NCBI RefSeq assembly: GCF_042643485.1
Contig: NZ_JBHRSJ010000010.1
Span: forward strand, 1 to 64,000
DNA from: Azotobacter bryophylli
GTDB lineage: Bacteria; Pseudomonadota; Gammaproteobacteria; Pseudomonadales; Pseudomonadaceae
Length of the DNA: 64,000 bases
Reading direction: 5' to 3'
The position numbers and the translations under genes were made by a program. The notes below the pieces were generated by a model. It ran no database searches, was not told the DNA's origin, and saw nothing but the letters and a program-made list of their open reading frames with translations. Of this stretch, positions 1 through 9,000 are shown in pieces (positions within the stretch are counted from its first letter, which is position 1; each line of letters begins with the position of its first letter).

Positions 1-72
1 GACCCCACCCTCTTAGCCAACCCCTTGATTCGAAAGAGGTTTTCCGTGAGGACCGCGCCGGAAGTGGTGCGC

Positions 73-100
73 ATTATAGGGACCTCAAATCTGGCGTCAA
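73..100 (-). promoter_or_regulatory. rRNA-type sigma-70 promoter reading out of the window
   Basis: On the minus strand the -35 box TTGACG (100-95) is followed after 16 bp by a perfect TATAAT (78-73) and directly by GCGC (72-69), the discriminator typical of stringently controlled stable-RNA promoters. An AT-rich stretch resembling an UP element lies just upstream (about 101-120) and overlaps the end of tyrS. In Pseudomonas the gene after this tyrS is an rRNA operon, so this is probably its P1 promoter; the RNA genes themselves are outside the window. Confidence 0.8.
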
Positions 101-107
101 CCATAAT

Positions 108-1307
108 TTATTGCATTTTCAGAACGACCCTAGCAAAGGACTTCTTCCCCGCCTGGCAGACATGGCTCGAACCACACCTGAAGATAAAGCCGCGATCCAC
201 AATCACACCATCTACCCGCACCCCACCAGAAGCGAGCAGATCTCGCGCCATTGCCGCATTTTTGACCAGCCCTGTCCGATTGAGCACCGCCGCAATGGGC
301 ATATCCTCCACCCCGACCAATACGATCTCCGGAAGATCTTCTGGCAACTCACCATCTTTCATACGATTGCCTGCCGAGCGATGAGCACTGGCAGCAGCTT
401 CCTGGCCATGGAAACGAGCGACAATCTCTTCCGCCAGCTTAATTTTGATATCCCTCGGATTCGCCCCCTGCTCGACCTCAAGCCTAAAAGCCTCTACTTC
501 CGACATCGGGCGAAAACTCAGAAGCTCAAAATAGCGCCACATCAGAGAATCAGGCATGGACACAAGCTTGCTATACATGACCCCCGGCGACTCTTGGATG
601 CCCACATAGTTACCTAGCGACTTGGACATCTTCTTGATGCCGTCCAGCCCCTCCAACAAAGGCATGGTAACGACACATTGAGACTCCTGCCCGTACGCCC
701 GCTGCAACTCGCGCCCCATGAGAAGATTGAACTTCTGATCAGTACCCCCCAATTCCACATCAGCGCGCAGAGCCACAGAGTCATACCCCTGCATGAGCGG
801 GTATAAAAACTCATGAATGGATATTGATTGATTGGAGGTATAACGCTTATGGAAATCCTCTCGTTCCAGCATTCTCGCCACAGTGTATTGCGAGGTAAGG
901 CGGAGAAAATCGGCCGGAGAGAGCTGATCAATCCAAGCGGAATTGAAAACCACCTCTGTCTTGGAGGGGTCGAGAATCTTGAACACCTGGGCTTTGTAGG
1001 TCTCGGCATTCTGCAAAACCTGCTCTCGCGTCAACGGGGGACGCGTGGCGCTCTTGCCACTGGGATCGCCGATCATCCCGGTAAAGTCACCAATCAAAAA
1101 GATGATCTGATGCCCCAAGTCCTGAAACTGGCGCAGCTTATTGATGAGCACTGTATGCCCAAGATGGAGATCCGGCGCAGTAGGATCAAAGCCGGCTTTC
1201 ACCCTTAGCGGCTGGCCACGCTTGAGCTTTTCGACCAGCTCCGACTCAACCAAAATCTCTTCTGCGCCACGCTTGATCAGCGCCAGCTGCTCTTCAACCG
1301 ATTTCAT
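108..1307 (-). CDS. tyrS: tyrosyl-tRNA synthetase
   Basis: Charges tRNA-Tyr with tyrosine in the cytoplasm. The protein is 399 residues, normal for the long bacterial TyrS/TyrZ form. The class I HIGH signature appears as HLGH at residues 48-51, KMSKS lies in the second half, and the C-terminus looks like an S4 RNA-binding domain. The start at 1307 (MKSVEEQ...) is preferred over an upstream in-frame start because the family begins there. It is divergent from the M23 peptidase gene and followed by an rRNA-type promoter, as for the Pseudomonas tyrZ locus. Base composition is less GC-rich than genes beyond 5 kb. Confidence 0.95.
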   Translation of the reverse strand: MKSVEEQLALIKRGAEEILVESELVEKLKRGQPLRVKAGFDPTAPDLHLGHTVLINKLRQFQDLGHQIIFLIGDFTGMIGDPSGKSATRPPLTREQVLQNAETYKAQVFKILDPSKTEVVFNSAWIDQLSPADFLRLTSQYTVARMLEREDFHKRYTSNQSISIHEFLYPLMQGYDSVALRADVELGGTDQKFNLLMGRELQRAYGQESQCVVTMPLLEGLDGIKKMSKSLGNYVGIQESPGVMYSKLVSMPDSLMWRYFELLSFRPMSEVEAFRLEVEQGANPRDIKIKLAEEIVARFHGQEAAASAHRSAGNRMKDGELPEDLPEIVLVGVEDMPIAAVLNRTGLVKNAAMARDLLASGGVRVDGVIVDRGFIFRCGSSHVCQAGKKSFARVVLKMQ

Positions 1308-1471
1308 GGACGACCCACTAATTCCACATCGAAAAGGTTGCAACGATACAAGATTCCACGAGCGAGACAAAAGATCTCAACTCAAGCCGCCAGGTCCTCC
1401 TCAACCTCACAAGAGGCGATGCCACGTCGCAACCACCTGACAGATAGATCATCACGGCGTCCCTTAGAAGC

Positions 1472-1498
1472 TTGTCAGGCAGTGTGTTTGATTATACT
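1472..1498 (+). promoter_or_regulatory. possible sigma-70 promoter for the M23 peptidase gene
   Basis: TTGTCA (1472-1477) and TATACT (1493-1498) are separated by 15 bp, shorter than ideal. The position, 37 bp before the start codon in the tyrS/peptidase divergent gap, makes it plausible; the spacing keeps confidence low. Confidence 0.3.
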
Positions 1499-1534
1499 TT
1501 AGGCAGTTAATGTAGCCTAAATGCACCCTCTGCC

Positions 1535-2953
1535 ATGACTCAGAAAATTTCCAAAGCTCCGTTGTACCCGAAAGGCCATATCCTGGCCGCTAGTGGTATA
1601 GCTGCGCTGCTCAGCCTGGCCCTGCTGGTGTTCCCCTCACGCGAAGTCGAAGCCCAAAAGCCCTTCGCCAGTCTAGAACCAGAGACCGTCTCAACGCCTT
1701 TGCCATCGAGCGAGCCGCAACTGACGTTCGTTGAAGAATCCCCATCCCCCTTCGTCAACATCCAAAGCACTCCGACCACCCAAGATACAAATGCTCAAGC
1801 TGAGCAGATCAATGACCGTGCAGAGGTGGCCGACAGCCAGAGCAAAGAGCCTCGAATGAAGCTCATCACTGCCGATAGCGGAGACACTCTCTCAAGCATC
1901 TTTGCCAAGGCAGGCCTACCGACCTCTGTTCTGCATGATGTTCTAAGCAGTAGCAAGGAAGCCAAGCAACTCAGCCGGGTCCAAAACGGACAGCAATTCG
2001 AGTTCAAGCTATCTCCAGAGGGGGATCTACAATCCCTGCGCTGCAAGTTGGGTGCCTTGCAGAGCATTGAGGTGAGTAAAACCGACAAGGGCTTCACCAG
2101 CAAACATGAGCAGGCCAAGCCCGAAACTCGCTCGGCCTATGCGCGCGGCGTGATCGACAGCTCTCTTTTCCTGGCAGCCAAGCGGGCCGGGCTTTCACAC
2201 GGAATGACTGTGGCTCTTTCGGATATTTTTGCTTACGACATCGACTTCGCTCAGGACCTTCGGGATGGTGATGAGTTCGAAGTGATCTATGAAGAGAAAG
2301 TGCTGGATGGCAAGCCGATCGGCACCGGGAACATCCTGGCCGCGCGGTTCACCAATCGCGGAAAAACGTTTACAGCCGTTCGTTACACCAGCAAGCAGGG
2401 GACAGTCAGTTATTTCACAGCGGATGGCAGGAGCATGCGCAAGGCCTTCATCCGCACACCAGTCGATTTCGCAAGGATCAGCTCACGCTTCACCAATGGT
2501 CGGCTGCATCCCATCCTGAACAAGATTCGAGCGCATAAAGGCGTGGATTATGCTGCCCCCCGGGGAACCCCAATCAAAGCAGCTGGAGATGGTCGCGTTG
2601 AACTCGCCGGCCGCAAGGGGGGGTACGGTAATACCGTCATAATCCAGCACGGCAATCGGTACCAGACTCTCTATGCTCACATGCAAGGATTCGCCAAGGG
2701 TATTCGCACTGGCAGCAACGTGCGGCAGGGCCAAGTCATCGGCTACATCGGTACGACTGGGTTATCTACGGGCCCCCACCTGCACTATGAGTTCCAGATC
2801 AATGGGACTCATGTGGATCCGCTATCTCAAAAGCTGCCTATGACTGACGCGCTCGCAGGTGCAGAGAAGCAACGTTTTCTACAGGCAAGCCGGCCTTTAA
2901 TGGCAAAGATGGATCAAGAAAAGGCCACGATGTTGGCCATGAACAAGCCCTGA
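1535..2953 (+). CDS. M23-family murein DD-endopeptidase with OapA/LysM-like domain
   Basis: Predicted envelope peptidase or activator acting on peptidoglycan cross-links. The 472-residue protein has one N-terminal hydrophobic segment (about 15-33) that can serve as signal anchor, a variable linker, an OapA/LysM-like segment at about 110-165, and a C-terminal LytM/M23 domain with the zinc-binding pattern HKGVDYAAP and the HLHYE motif. The catalytic histidines are present, so it looks like an active member. It is followed after 2 bp by anmK, linking wall cleavage with recovery of the released anhydro-sugar. The same neighbours flank this gene in other Pseudomonas. Confidence 0.9.
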   Translation: MTQKISKAPLYPKGHILAASGIAALLSLALLVFPSREVEAQKPFASLEPETVSTPLPSSEPQLTFVEESPSPFVNIQSTPTTQDTNAQAEQINDRAEVADSQSKEPRMKLITADSGDTLSSIFAKAGLPTSVLHDVLSSSKEAKQLSRVQNGQQFEFKLSPEGDLQSLRCKLGALQSIEVSKTDKGFTSKHEQAKPETRSAYARGVIDSSLFLAAKRAGLSHGMTVALSDIFAYDIDFAQDLRDGDEFEVIYEEKVLDGKPIGTGNILAARFTNRGKTFTAVRYTSKQGTVSYFTADGRSMRKAFIRTPVDFARISSRFTNGRLHPILNKIRAHKGVDYAAPRGTPIKAAGDGRVELAGRKGGYGNTVIIQHGNRYQTLYAHMQGFAKGIRTGSNVRQGQVIGYIGTTGLSTGPHLHYEFQINGTHVDPLSQKLPMTDALAGAEKQRFLQASRPLMAKMDQEKATMLAMNKP

Positions 2954-2955
2954 TC

Positions 2956-4047
2956 ATGGGGCTCTATATCGGCGTGATGTCTGGAACCAGTCTGGATGGC
3001 CTAGACATTGCGCTCATCAAACAAGACTCCCGCTCCACGCTTGTTGCTAGCCACTACCTCCCCATGCCCGCCGGATTACGAGCGGAACTGCTTGCCTTGT
3101 GCTCATCAGGCCCCGATGAGCTGGCCAGAGCGGCCATCGCCGAACAGCAGTGGGTAGAGATCGCCGCCCAGGGCATATTGTCCATTCTCCACCAAGAGAG
3201 TCTGCAACCTTCGGAGATTCGCGCCATAGGCAGCCATGGCCAAACAGTGCGCCATGAGCCTAGTCGGGGATTTAGCGTTCAAATCGGCAACCCGGCTTTG
3301 CTCGCCGAAAGGACAGGAATTACTGTAGTGAGCGATTTCCGGCGCCGTGACCTGGCAGCCGGCGGGCAAGGCGCTCCTCTCGTGCCTACCTTTCACCAAG
3401 CTCTCTTCGACGATGGAAGGACTCATCGGGCGATCCTCAATATCGGCGGCTTCAGCAATCTCACGCTGATTCAACCTGATCAGCCTGTGCGTGGATTCGA
3501 TTGCGGCCCGGGCAATGTTCTGATGGATGCCTGGATCCAGTGTAAGCAAGGGCTTGATTTCGACCGAGAGGGTCAGTGGGCCTTGAAAGGCAGGATTGCT
3601 CCAGCCCTTCTGGACAGTTTGCTCAACACTCCCTTCTTTAAAACCAACGGCCCGAAAAGCACCGGAAGGGAACTGTTCAACCTGAACTGGTTAGCACAGC
3701 ATCTGGCTTGCCTGCCGGAAATGCCCGCAGAAGATGTTCAAGCCACGCTGCTGGAGCTGACAGCCCGCAGCATCATAGAGTCTCTGCGGGCTGCTCAGGA
3801 GAAAACGGACGAACTACTCGTCTGCGGCGGCGGAGCACATAACAGGGCCCTGATGAACCGTCTGGCCGAGCTACTCCCCAGTGACAGAGTAGCCACTACC
3901 GCCGCCTATGGGCTGCCGCCGGACTGGATAGAAGCCATGGCGTTCGCTTGGCTGGCCCATTGCTGTCTGGAAGGGATTCCAGCCAATTGCCCCAGCGTTA
4001 CCGGGGCGAAAGGGCTACGCATCTTAGGCGCCATCTACCCCGCCTAA
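2956..4047 (+). CDS. anmK: anhydro-N-acetylmuramic acid kinase
   Basis: Phosphorylates and opens 1,6-anhydro-MurNAc to MurNAc-6-phosphate in cell-wall recycling. At 363 residues it has normal family length, starts with the ATP-binding motif GVMSGTSLDGLD and carries the second signature GFDCGPGN in the middle, plus CGGGAHN near the end. It sits 2 bp after the M23 peptidase gene and is very probably translated from the same transcript, which ends at the hairpin at 4073-4099. Confidence 0.95.
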   Translation: MGLYIGVMSGTSLDGLDIALIKQDSRSTLVASHYLPMPAGLRAELLALCSSGPDELARAAIAEQQWVEIAAQGILSILHQESLQPSEIRAIGSHGQTVRHEPSRGFSVQIGNPALLAERTGITVVSDFRRRDLAAGGQGAPLVPTFHQALFDDGRTHRAILNIGGFSNLTLIQPDQPVRGFDCGPGNVLMDAWIQCKQGLDFDREGQWALKGRIAPALLDSLLNTPFFKTNGPKSTGRELFNLNWLAQHLACLPEMPAEDVQATLLELTARSIIESLRAAQEKTDELLVCGGGAHNRALMNRLAELLPSDRVATTAAYGLPPDWIEAMAFAWLAHCCLEGIPANCPSVTGAKGLRILGAIYPA

Positions 4048-4072
4048 CCCTTCCCCATAGGGATGCAAAACT

Positions 4073-4099
4073 AAAAAGCCGCCCCATGGGCGGCTTTTT
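4073..4099. terminator. bidirectional rho-independent terminator
   Basis: Perfect 12-bp arms (4073-4084 and 4088-4099) with a 3-nt loop, flanked by A5 and T5 runs, so it can stop both the anmK transcript (plus) and the erpA transcript (minus), which converge here. Confidence 0.9.
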
Positions 4100-4123
4100 G
4101 GCAAAAATACAACGACTATCAAT

Positions 4124-4474
4124 CTAGATGGAGAAGGACTGTCCGCAACCACAGGTAGTGGCAGCATTAGGATTCTTGATCACGAAACGCGAACCCTCCA
4201 GCCCTTCCTGATAATCCACCTCAGCGCCCGCGAGGTACTGGAAACTCATCGGGTCGACGACCAAGCTGACACCTTCGCGCTCAACGACCGTATCGTCGTC
4301 GGCGACATCCTCGTCGAAGGTGAAGCCATACTGAAAACCAGAACAGCCCCCGCCCGTAACGAAAACGCGCAGCTTGAGGCGCGGATTGCCCTCCTCATCA
4401 ATCAGGGTCTTCACCTTGCTAGCTGCACCCTGCGTGAAGTGCAAGGGTGTCGGGGTGAAGGTTTCGACGCTCAT
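4124..4474 (-). CDS. erpA: iron-sulfur cluster insertion protein ErpA
   Basis: A-type carrier that delivers Fe-S clusters to apo-proteins such as IspG/IspH. The 116-residue protein has the three invariant cysteines of the HesB/IscA family: Cys44 in GGGCSG and Cys108/Cys110 in the C-terminal CGC motif. The acidic N-terminal half and position next to argC agree with Pseudomonas ErpA rather than IscA. Confidence 0.95.
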   Translation of the reverse strand: MSVETFTPTPLHFTQGAASKVKTLIDEEGNPRLKLRVFVTGGGCSGFQYGFTFDEDVADDDTVVEREGVSLVVDPMSFQYLAGAEVDYQEGLEGSRFVIKNPNAATTCGCGQSFSI

Positions 4475-4932
4475 GCTGTTGATCTCCCCGGCGCCAAACG
4501 CCGTCTATCAGGACCATCATTATCCGCTTACCCTACAAAAGAGGTCAACTATTAAGCGGTATCCTAGAATGCTCCAGCTCAAGACAAGCCGGCAGAACAT
4601 ACAGGGAAAAGCACCGAGGCAGACGTCCCGATCGAAGCATGTTGCGACCGGCATCCACTGCTCCCTAGTTATATCCCGCCATCCAATATCATGCGGATAG
4701 TGCCAAGTCACCCTGTACGTTCGTACTCACCTACCGGCGAAACCGTAGCAATCTTTCTCTGGCTTTCTGACTAACGCCCAAAGACGCTCAAACCATAGCG
4801 CTTAGCAGGCCCGCCTCATCGATAAGCCTTCGCTCTTCGAAAGGGGCTTCGTCCGCGCAAAGTCCAGAGATAGAGATAGCCCGCGGCTCTTACGAATTCC
4901 CGCAACAACCGATATCCGCTACCAAGCAGCCA
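4475..4932. other. 458-bp intergenic region, no recognised gene
   Basis: Between the start of erpA and the end of argC. Short open frames exist on both strands (for example about 4520-4711 minus) but none has a convincing ribosome site or a familiar sequence. It should hold the erpA promoter; I see no clear terminator for argC. Confidence 0.5.
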
Positions 4933-5967
4933 TCAAGGCAGCATGGCCGGGTGGGACAATCCCAGCCGCTCGTCAAGGCCGAAGAGGATGTTCATGCACT
5001 GTACCGCCTGCCCCGATGCTCCCTTGACCAGGTTATCGATCACCGACAGCACCACGACAAGATCACCGCCTTGAGGGCGATGCACAGCAATGCGGCAGAC
5101 GTTGGCGCCTCTTACGCTGCGCGTTTCCGGATGACTGCCAGCTGGCATGATGTCGACGAAGGGCTCGCTGGCATAGCGTTTCTCGTACAGGGCCTGGAGA
5201 TCTACGGAGCGATCGGCCACGGTCGCATACAAGGTAGCGTGGATGCCACGGATCATAGGCGCCAGGTGAGGAACGAAGGTCAACCCCACCTCCCCACCGC
5301 TGGCGCGGCGCAGCCCTTGGGCGATCTCCGGAAGATGCCGGTGCCCCTTCACCGAATAGGCCATCATGCTCTCGCCTGCCTCGCATAGCAGCGAGCTCAC
5401 TTTGGCGCCACGCCCGGCACCGCTGACCCCGGACTTGCAGTCGGCGATCAGACGAGACGTGTCGGCTAATCCGGCCTCCAGAAGCGGCAGGAAGCCCAGC
5501 TGGGTTGCCGTCGGATAGCAACCGGCCACGGCGATCAGACGTGCCGCCTTGATCTTCTCGCGATTGACCTCGGCCAGGCCATAGACCGCTTCGGGCAATA
5601 ACTCAGGAGCCCCGTGCGGCTGACCGTACCACTTGGCCCATTCCTCGGCATCCTGCAAACGGAAATCGGCGGACAAGTCGATGACCTTAGTACCGGCATC
5701 CAGCAACTCGCCGGCCAGGGCATGGGCAACCCCATGGGGCGTGGCGAAGAAGACCACGTCGCAGGCGCCCAGCGTCGCGGTGTCCGGCACGCTGAAGGCG
5801 AGCTGGTCGTAGTGGCCACGCAGGTTGGGATACATGTCCGCAACCTTCACGCCGGCCTCGGAGCGGGAGGTGATCACCACCACTTCAGCCTGCGGGTGCT
5901 GCGCCAATAGACGCAGCAGCTCGACCCCGGTGTAACCCGTGCCGCCGACAATACCGACCTTGACCAT
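4933..5967 (-). CDS. argC: N-acetyl-gamma-glutamyl-phosphate reductase
   Basis: Third step of arginine biosynthesis, NADPH-dependent reduction of N-acetylglutamyl phosphate to the semialdehyde. The 344-residue protein opens with the Rossmann motif GIVGGTGYTG and has the active-site cysteine in the family signature AGCYPTATQLG. The ATG at 5967 is chosen over a start 93 bp upstream because it is preceded by AAGGGG at good spacing and matches the family N-terminus. Divergent from hemJ. Confidence 0.95.
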   Translation of the reverse strand: MVKVGIVGGTGYTGVELLRLLAQHPQAEVVVITSRSEAGVKVADMYPNLRGHYDQLAFSVPDTATLGACDVVFFATPHGVAHALAGELLDAGTKVIDLSADFRLQDAEEWAKWYGQPHGAPELLPEAVYGLAEVNREKIKAARLIAVAGCYPTATQLGFLPLLEAGLADTSRLIADCKSGVSGAGRGAKVSSLLCEAGESMMAYSVKGHRHLPEIAQGLRRASGGEVGLTFVPHLAPMIRGIHATLYATVADRSVDLQALYEKRYASEPFVDIMPAGSHPETRSVRGANVCRIAVHRPQGGDLVVVLSVIDNLVKGASGQAVQCMNILFGLDERLGLSHPAMLP

Positions 5968-6099
5968 AAATCGCCCCTTGCGAGAAACCATTGAAAGCCG
6001 GCGATGATAAAGCCATGGCCGGTACCGGCCAACTACCGAGATGACGTCACGCCCCCGCAAGCACTACCATGCGTCATTTTCTGGAACCAGGATGCATCC

Positions 6100-6528
6100 A
6101 TGCTTTTTCTCTGGCTGAAAGCCCTGCACATCATCGCCGTCGTCTGCTGGTTCGCCGGGCTCTTCTACCTCCCCCGCCTGTTCGTCTACCACGCCATGAG
6201 CGATGACCAGGCCAGCCGCGAGCGCTTCTGCACCATGGAGCGCAAGCTCTATCGCGGGATCATGAATCCTTCGATGATCGCCACGCTGCTGCTCGGCGCC
6301 GGCCTGATCACCACCAATCCCGGCTACTACTTCAGCCAGGGCTGGATGCACGCCAAGCTCACGCTTGTGGTTCTCCTGATCGGCTATCACCATGTCTGCG
6401 GCGCCCAGCTCAAACGCTTCGCCCGCGGCGAGACGCCTCGCAGCCACGTGTTCTATCGCTGGTTCAACGAAATCCCTGTACTCTTCCTGCTGGGCATCGT
6501 GGTTCTGGTAGTCGTAAGGCCCTTCTGA
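6100..6528 (+). CDS. hemJ: protoporphyrinogen IX oxidase HemJ
   Basis: Membrane enzyme of haem synthesis that oxidises protoporphyrinogen IX. The 142-residue protein has four hydrophobic helices. The conserved histidine of LKALHII (His10) and the motif ERKLYRGIMNPSM in the loop before helix 2 are family hallmarks. The start at 6100 follows AGGA at proper distance; the longer frame from 6004 has an N-terminus unlike the family. Adjacent to argC as in other Pseudomonas. Confidence 0.88.
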   Translation: MLFLWLKALHIIAVVCWFAGLFYLPRLFVYHAMSDDQASRERFCTMERKLYRGIMNPSMIATLLLGAGLITTNPGYYFSQGWMHAKLTLVVLLIGYHHVCGAQLKRFARGETPRSHVFYRWFNEIPVLFLLGIVVLVVVRPF

Positions 6529-6643
6529 ACCGAGCCGAAAGCAGGTCATTTGATCGTGATCGCGTGCCTGGAATCATTTGCGCGATATCCAATGGCCATT
6601 AAGCTTCCTCTTGCCTTCAGCTCAAGATGCCAAGGAAGCCCGC

Positions 6644-7558
6644 ATGACCGAAGCCCGCTATCAGATCCTGTTCGCTGGTGAACCCCTGCCCGGAGTGACG
6701 CAGGAGACCCTCAAGGACAACCTTTGCCGGCTGTTCAAGAGCGATCAAGGCAACATAGAGCGCCTCTTCGCCGGCAAGGCTCTGCCACTCAAGCGAAGCC
6801 TTGAGGATAGCGAGGCCGAACGCTATCTCCGAGCCCTGCAGCGCGCCGGCGCCAAAGCCTACAAGGTCGAGGATCGCCCGCCGGCTCAAGCACCCCTTCC
6901 GACCGCAACGCCAGTACCTATCGAGTCCATGGTCTGCCCGAAGTGCGGGGTGAAACAGGGGAAGGCCGAGATCTGCAATAGCTGTGGTATCGCCATCGAG
7001 AAGTTCATCGCCCGCCAGGCCGCCGCCAGCGACCTGGCCCCACTTGGAGCCCCGACGGACACTGTCGGCTCGCCCTATGCCCCGCCTCAGTCCAGGCTCG
7101 GCGCGCCCGAGCCCGAAGTTGGCCCGCTCAAGGTATTCACATCGAAGGGGCGGATCGGTCGCCTTCGCTATCTCGCCTGGCAGCTGGTGATCGTGCTGCT
7201 CTCCGTGCCGCTATTCTTTTTGGCAGCCGTGATCGCCGCATCGTCTCCCCTACTCGGCCTGTCACTGATAGCAGCAACCGGCATTGCCCTGACGGTCACC
7301 AGCGTACAGATCAGCATCCAGCGTCTGCATGACATGAACCGGTCCGGCTGGCTGTTCCTGCTCTCTCTGGTCCCGGCCATCGGCAGCCTGATTCCCCTTC
7401 TGCTGACGTTAGCTCCCGGCAATCGAGACGCGAACCGTTATGGCCCTCCCCCACCTCCGAACAGCCTGGCGGTAAAACTGCTCGCCCCCCTGTGGCCGGT
7501 CCTGTTCCTCGTCGGACTGCAGGCGGATTTTTACAAAGCGCTGCTGAAGCCGTTTTAA
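6644..7558 (+). CDS. DUF805 membrane protein with zinc ribbon
   Basis: 304 residues. The N-terminal 75 residues form a small domain of unknown role, followed by a zinc-ribbon-like CxxC...CxxC (Cys98, Cys101, Cys111, Cys114), a Pro/Ala linker, then a hydrophobic C-terminal half with three to four membrane segments including the DUF805 signature around IQRLHDMNRSGW. The function of the family is unknown. The ATG at 6644 is preferred because the 22 residues before it in the longer frame look non-coding. Conserved position downstream of hemJ suggests a housekeeping envelope role. Confidence 0.8.
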   Translation: MTEARYQILFAGEPLPGVTQETLKDNLCRLFKSDQGNIERLFAGKALPLKRSLEDSEAERYLRALQRAGAKAYKVEDRPPAQAPLPTATPVPIESMVCPKCGVKQGKAEICNSCGIAIEKFIARQAAASDLAPLGAPTDTVGSPYAPPQSRLGAPEPEVGPLKVFTSKGRIGRLRYLAWQLVIVLLSVPLFFLAAVIAASSPLLGLSLIAATGIALTVTSVQISIQRLHDMNRSGWLFLLSLVPAIGSLIPLLLTLAPGNRDANRYGPPPPPNSLAVKLLAPLWPVLFLVGLQADFYKALLKPF

Positions 7559-7667
7559 GCCGCAATTCGACTTGAGAGTTGCGGGGCAAACACGCAAGAT
7601 CCGCGTCTTTTCGCAACCCGTCACACCTGTCATGGTCCAACGCCCGGCAAGGTCCCGGAGAACCCCA

Positions 7668-8456
7668 TTGCCCAAATTCGCTCTAATCACTGGCGCTTCC
7701 AGCGGTATAGGACTGGCTCTGGCCGAAGCCCTCGCCAGGCGTGGTCGCAACCTGCTTCTGGTGGCCCGCCAGCGCCCCGCCCTGGAAAGCATCGCCCATG
7801 AGCTGAGCCAGCGCTTTGCCGTGCAGACGCTGTTCCGCGTCTGCGATCTGAGCCAACCCTTGCAGCTCACCGGGCTGCTACACGAACTGGAGCAAGGAAG
7901 GCTGCATATCGACCTGTTGATCAACAACGCCGCCTTCGCCAGCTTCGGCCCCTACCTGGAGCAGGACTGGCGCCAGGAACAGGCGCTGATCGAGGTCGGC
8001 GTCCTCGCCAGCGCCCGGCTCTGCCACTCCCTGGGACAGCACATGCAGCAACGCGGCGGCGGCCAGATCCTCAATGTCTCCTCGCTGGCGGCCTTCCAGC
8101 CCGGCCCCTGGATGAGCAATTACTTCGCCAGCAAGGCCTATCTGCTGCACTTCTCAGAAGCCCTGCGCGAGGAGCTGGCACCCCATGGAGTGAGGGTTTC
8201 CGTGCTTTGCCCCGGGCCGACCAATACCGGCTTCTTCCGCAAGGCGGGAATGGACGTGCGCCAGATGGCCGACAGCAAGTTCATGCTCAGCGCCGAAGCG
8301 GTCGCCCAGTACACCCTGAAGGCGCTAGACAAGAACCGGGCGATCATCATTCCGGGATGGCGCAATCGGCTGGTCAGCCGGCTGCCCGGCTTCGCGCCGC
8401 GCTGGCTGACCCGCAAGGTGGCGGCGAGAGTCAACCGGATGATGGCGGGCAACTGA
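7668..8456 (+). CDS. short-chain dehydrogenase/reductase
   Basis: NAD(P)-dependent oxidoreductase of the classical SDR type with unknown substrate. Motifs seen: TGASSGIG at residues 8-15, NNAA, and the catalytic Ser...Tyr-x3-Lys set (NVSS, then YFASK). I choose a TTG start at 7668, because GGAG lies 7 nt upstream and the cofactor motif then sits at its usual place; the in-frame ATG at 7632 lacks a ribosome site. 262 residues. Confidence 0.85.
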   Translation: MPKFALITGASSGIGLALAEALARRGRNLLLVARQRPALESIAHELSQRFAVQTLFRVCDLSQPLQLTGLLHELEQGRLHIDLLINNAAFASFGPYLEQDWRQEQALIEVGVLASARLCHSLGQHMQQRGGGQILNVSSLAAFQPGPWMSNYFASKAYLLHFSEALREELAPHGVRVSVLCPGPTNTGFFRKAGMDVRQMADSKFMLSAEAVAQYTLKALDKNRAIIIPGWRNRLVSRLPGFAPRWLTRKVAARVNRMMAGN

Positions 8457-8522
8457 TAGACTGGCCGCTCCACTTCGGCACCGATACACTCGTGCCGTCC
8501 ATTACAGGCAAGGAGACCGTCT

Positions 8523-8861
8523 GTGGATTGTCTATTTTGCAAGATCGTCGCCGGGGAAATCCCCGCGCGTAAATTCTACGAGGATGAGCAGGTCGTCGCC
8601 TTCCACGACATCAACCCCCAGGCGCCGGTGCATTTCCTGGTCATTCCCAAGAAGCATATCTCCACGCTCAACCACCTGAGCGAAGAGGACAAGCCTCTGG
8701 CCGGACACGTTCTTTACACCGCCCAGCAGTTGGCCCTGGAGCAGGGCTGCGAAGCCGGCTTCCGTGTAGTGATGAACTGCAACGACCAAGGCGGGCAGAC
8801 CGTGCATCACATCCACATGCACGTGCTCGGTCAGCGCCAGATGCACTGGCCTCCGGGCTGA
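8523..8861 (+). CDS. histidine-triad (HIT/HINT) nucleotide hydrolase
   Basis: 112-residue purine nucleoside phosphoramidase-type HIT protein. It begins with the zinc-family N-terminus DCLFCKIVAGEIP and ends with the triad HHIHMHVLG (His96, His98, His100). Translation starts at GTG (8523), preceded by AAGGAG. It lies just downstream of the SDR gene and may be cotranscribed with it. Confidence 0.9.
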   Translation: MDCLFCKIVAGEIPARKFYEDEQVVAFHDINPQAPVHFLVIPKKHISTLNHLSEEDKPLAGHVLYTAQQLALEQGCEAGFRVVMNCNDQGGQTVHHIHMHVLGQRQMHWPPG

Positions 8862-9000
8862 TCCGAAAGCCCATACGCCGTCGCCTCCCCGTCGGCCAGC
8901 GATGGCGGCCGGGGGCACAGCGCCAGCGACGCCTGCCCCAGCTCAAGAGCGGTGCGACCCGTTTGGGTTACACTGCCCGCATGATCATCCCGGAGGTCCC

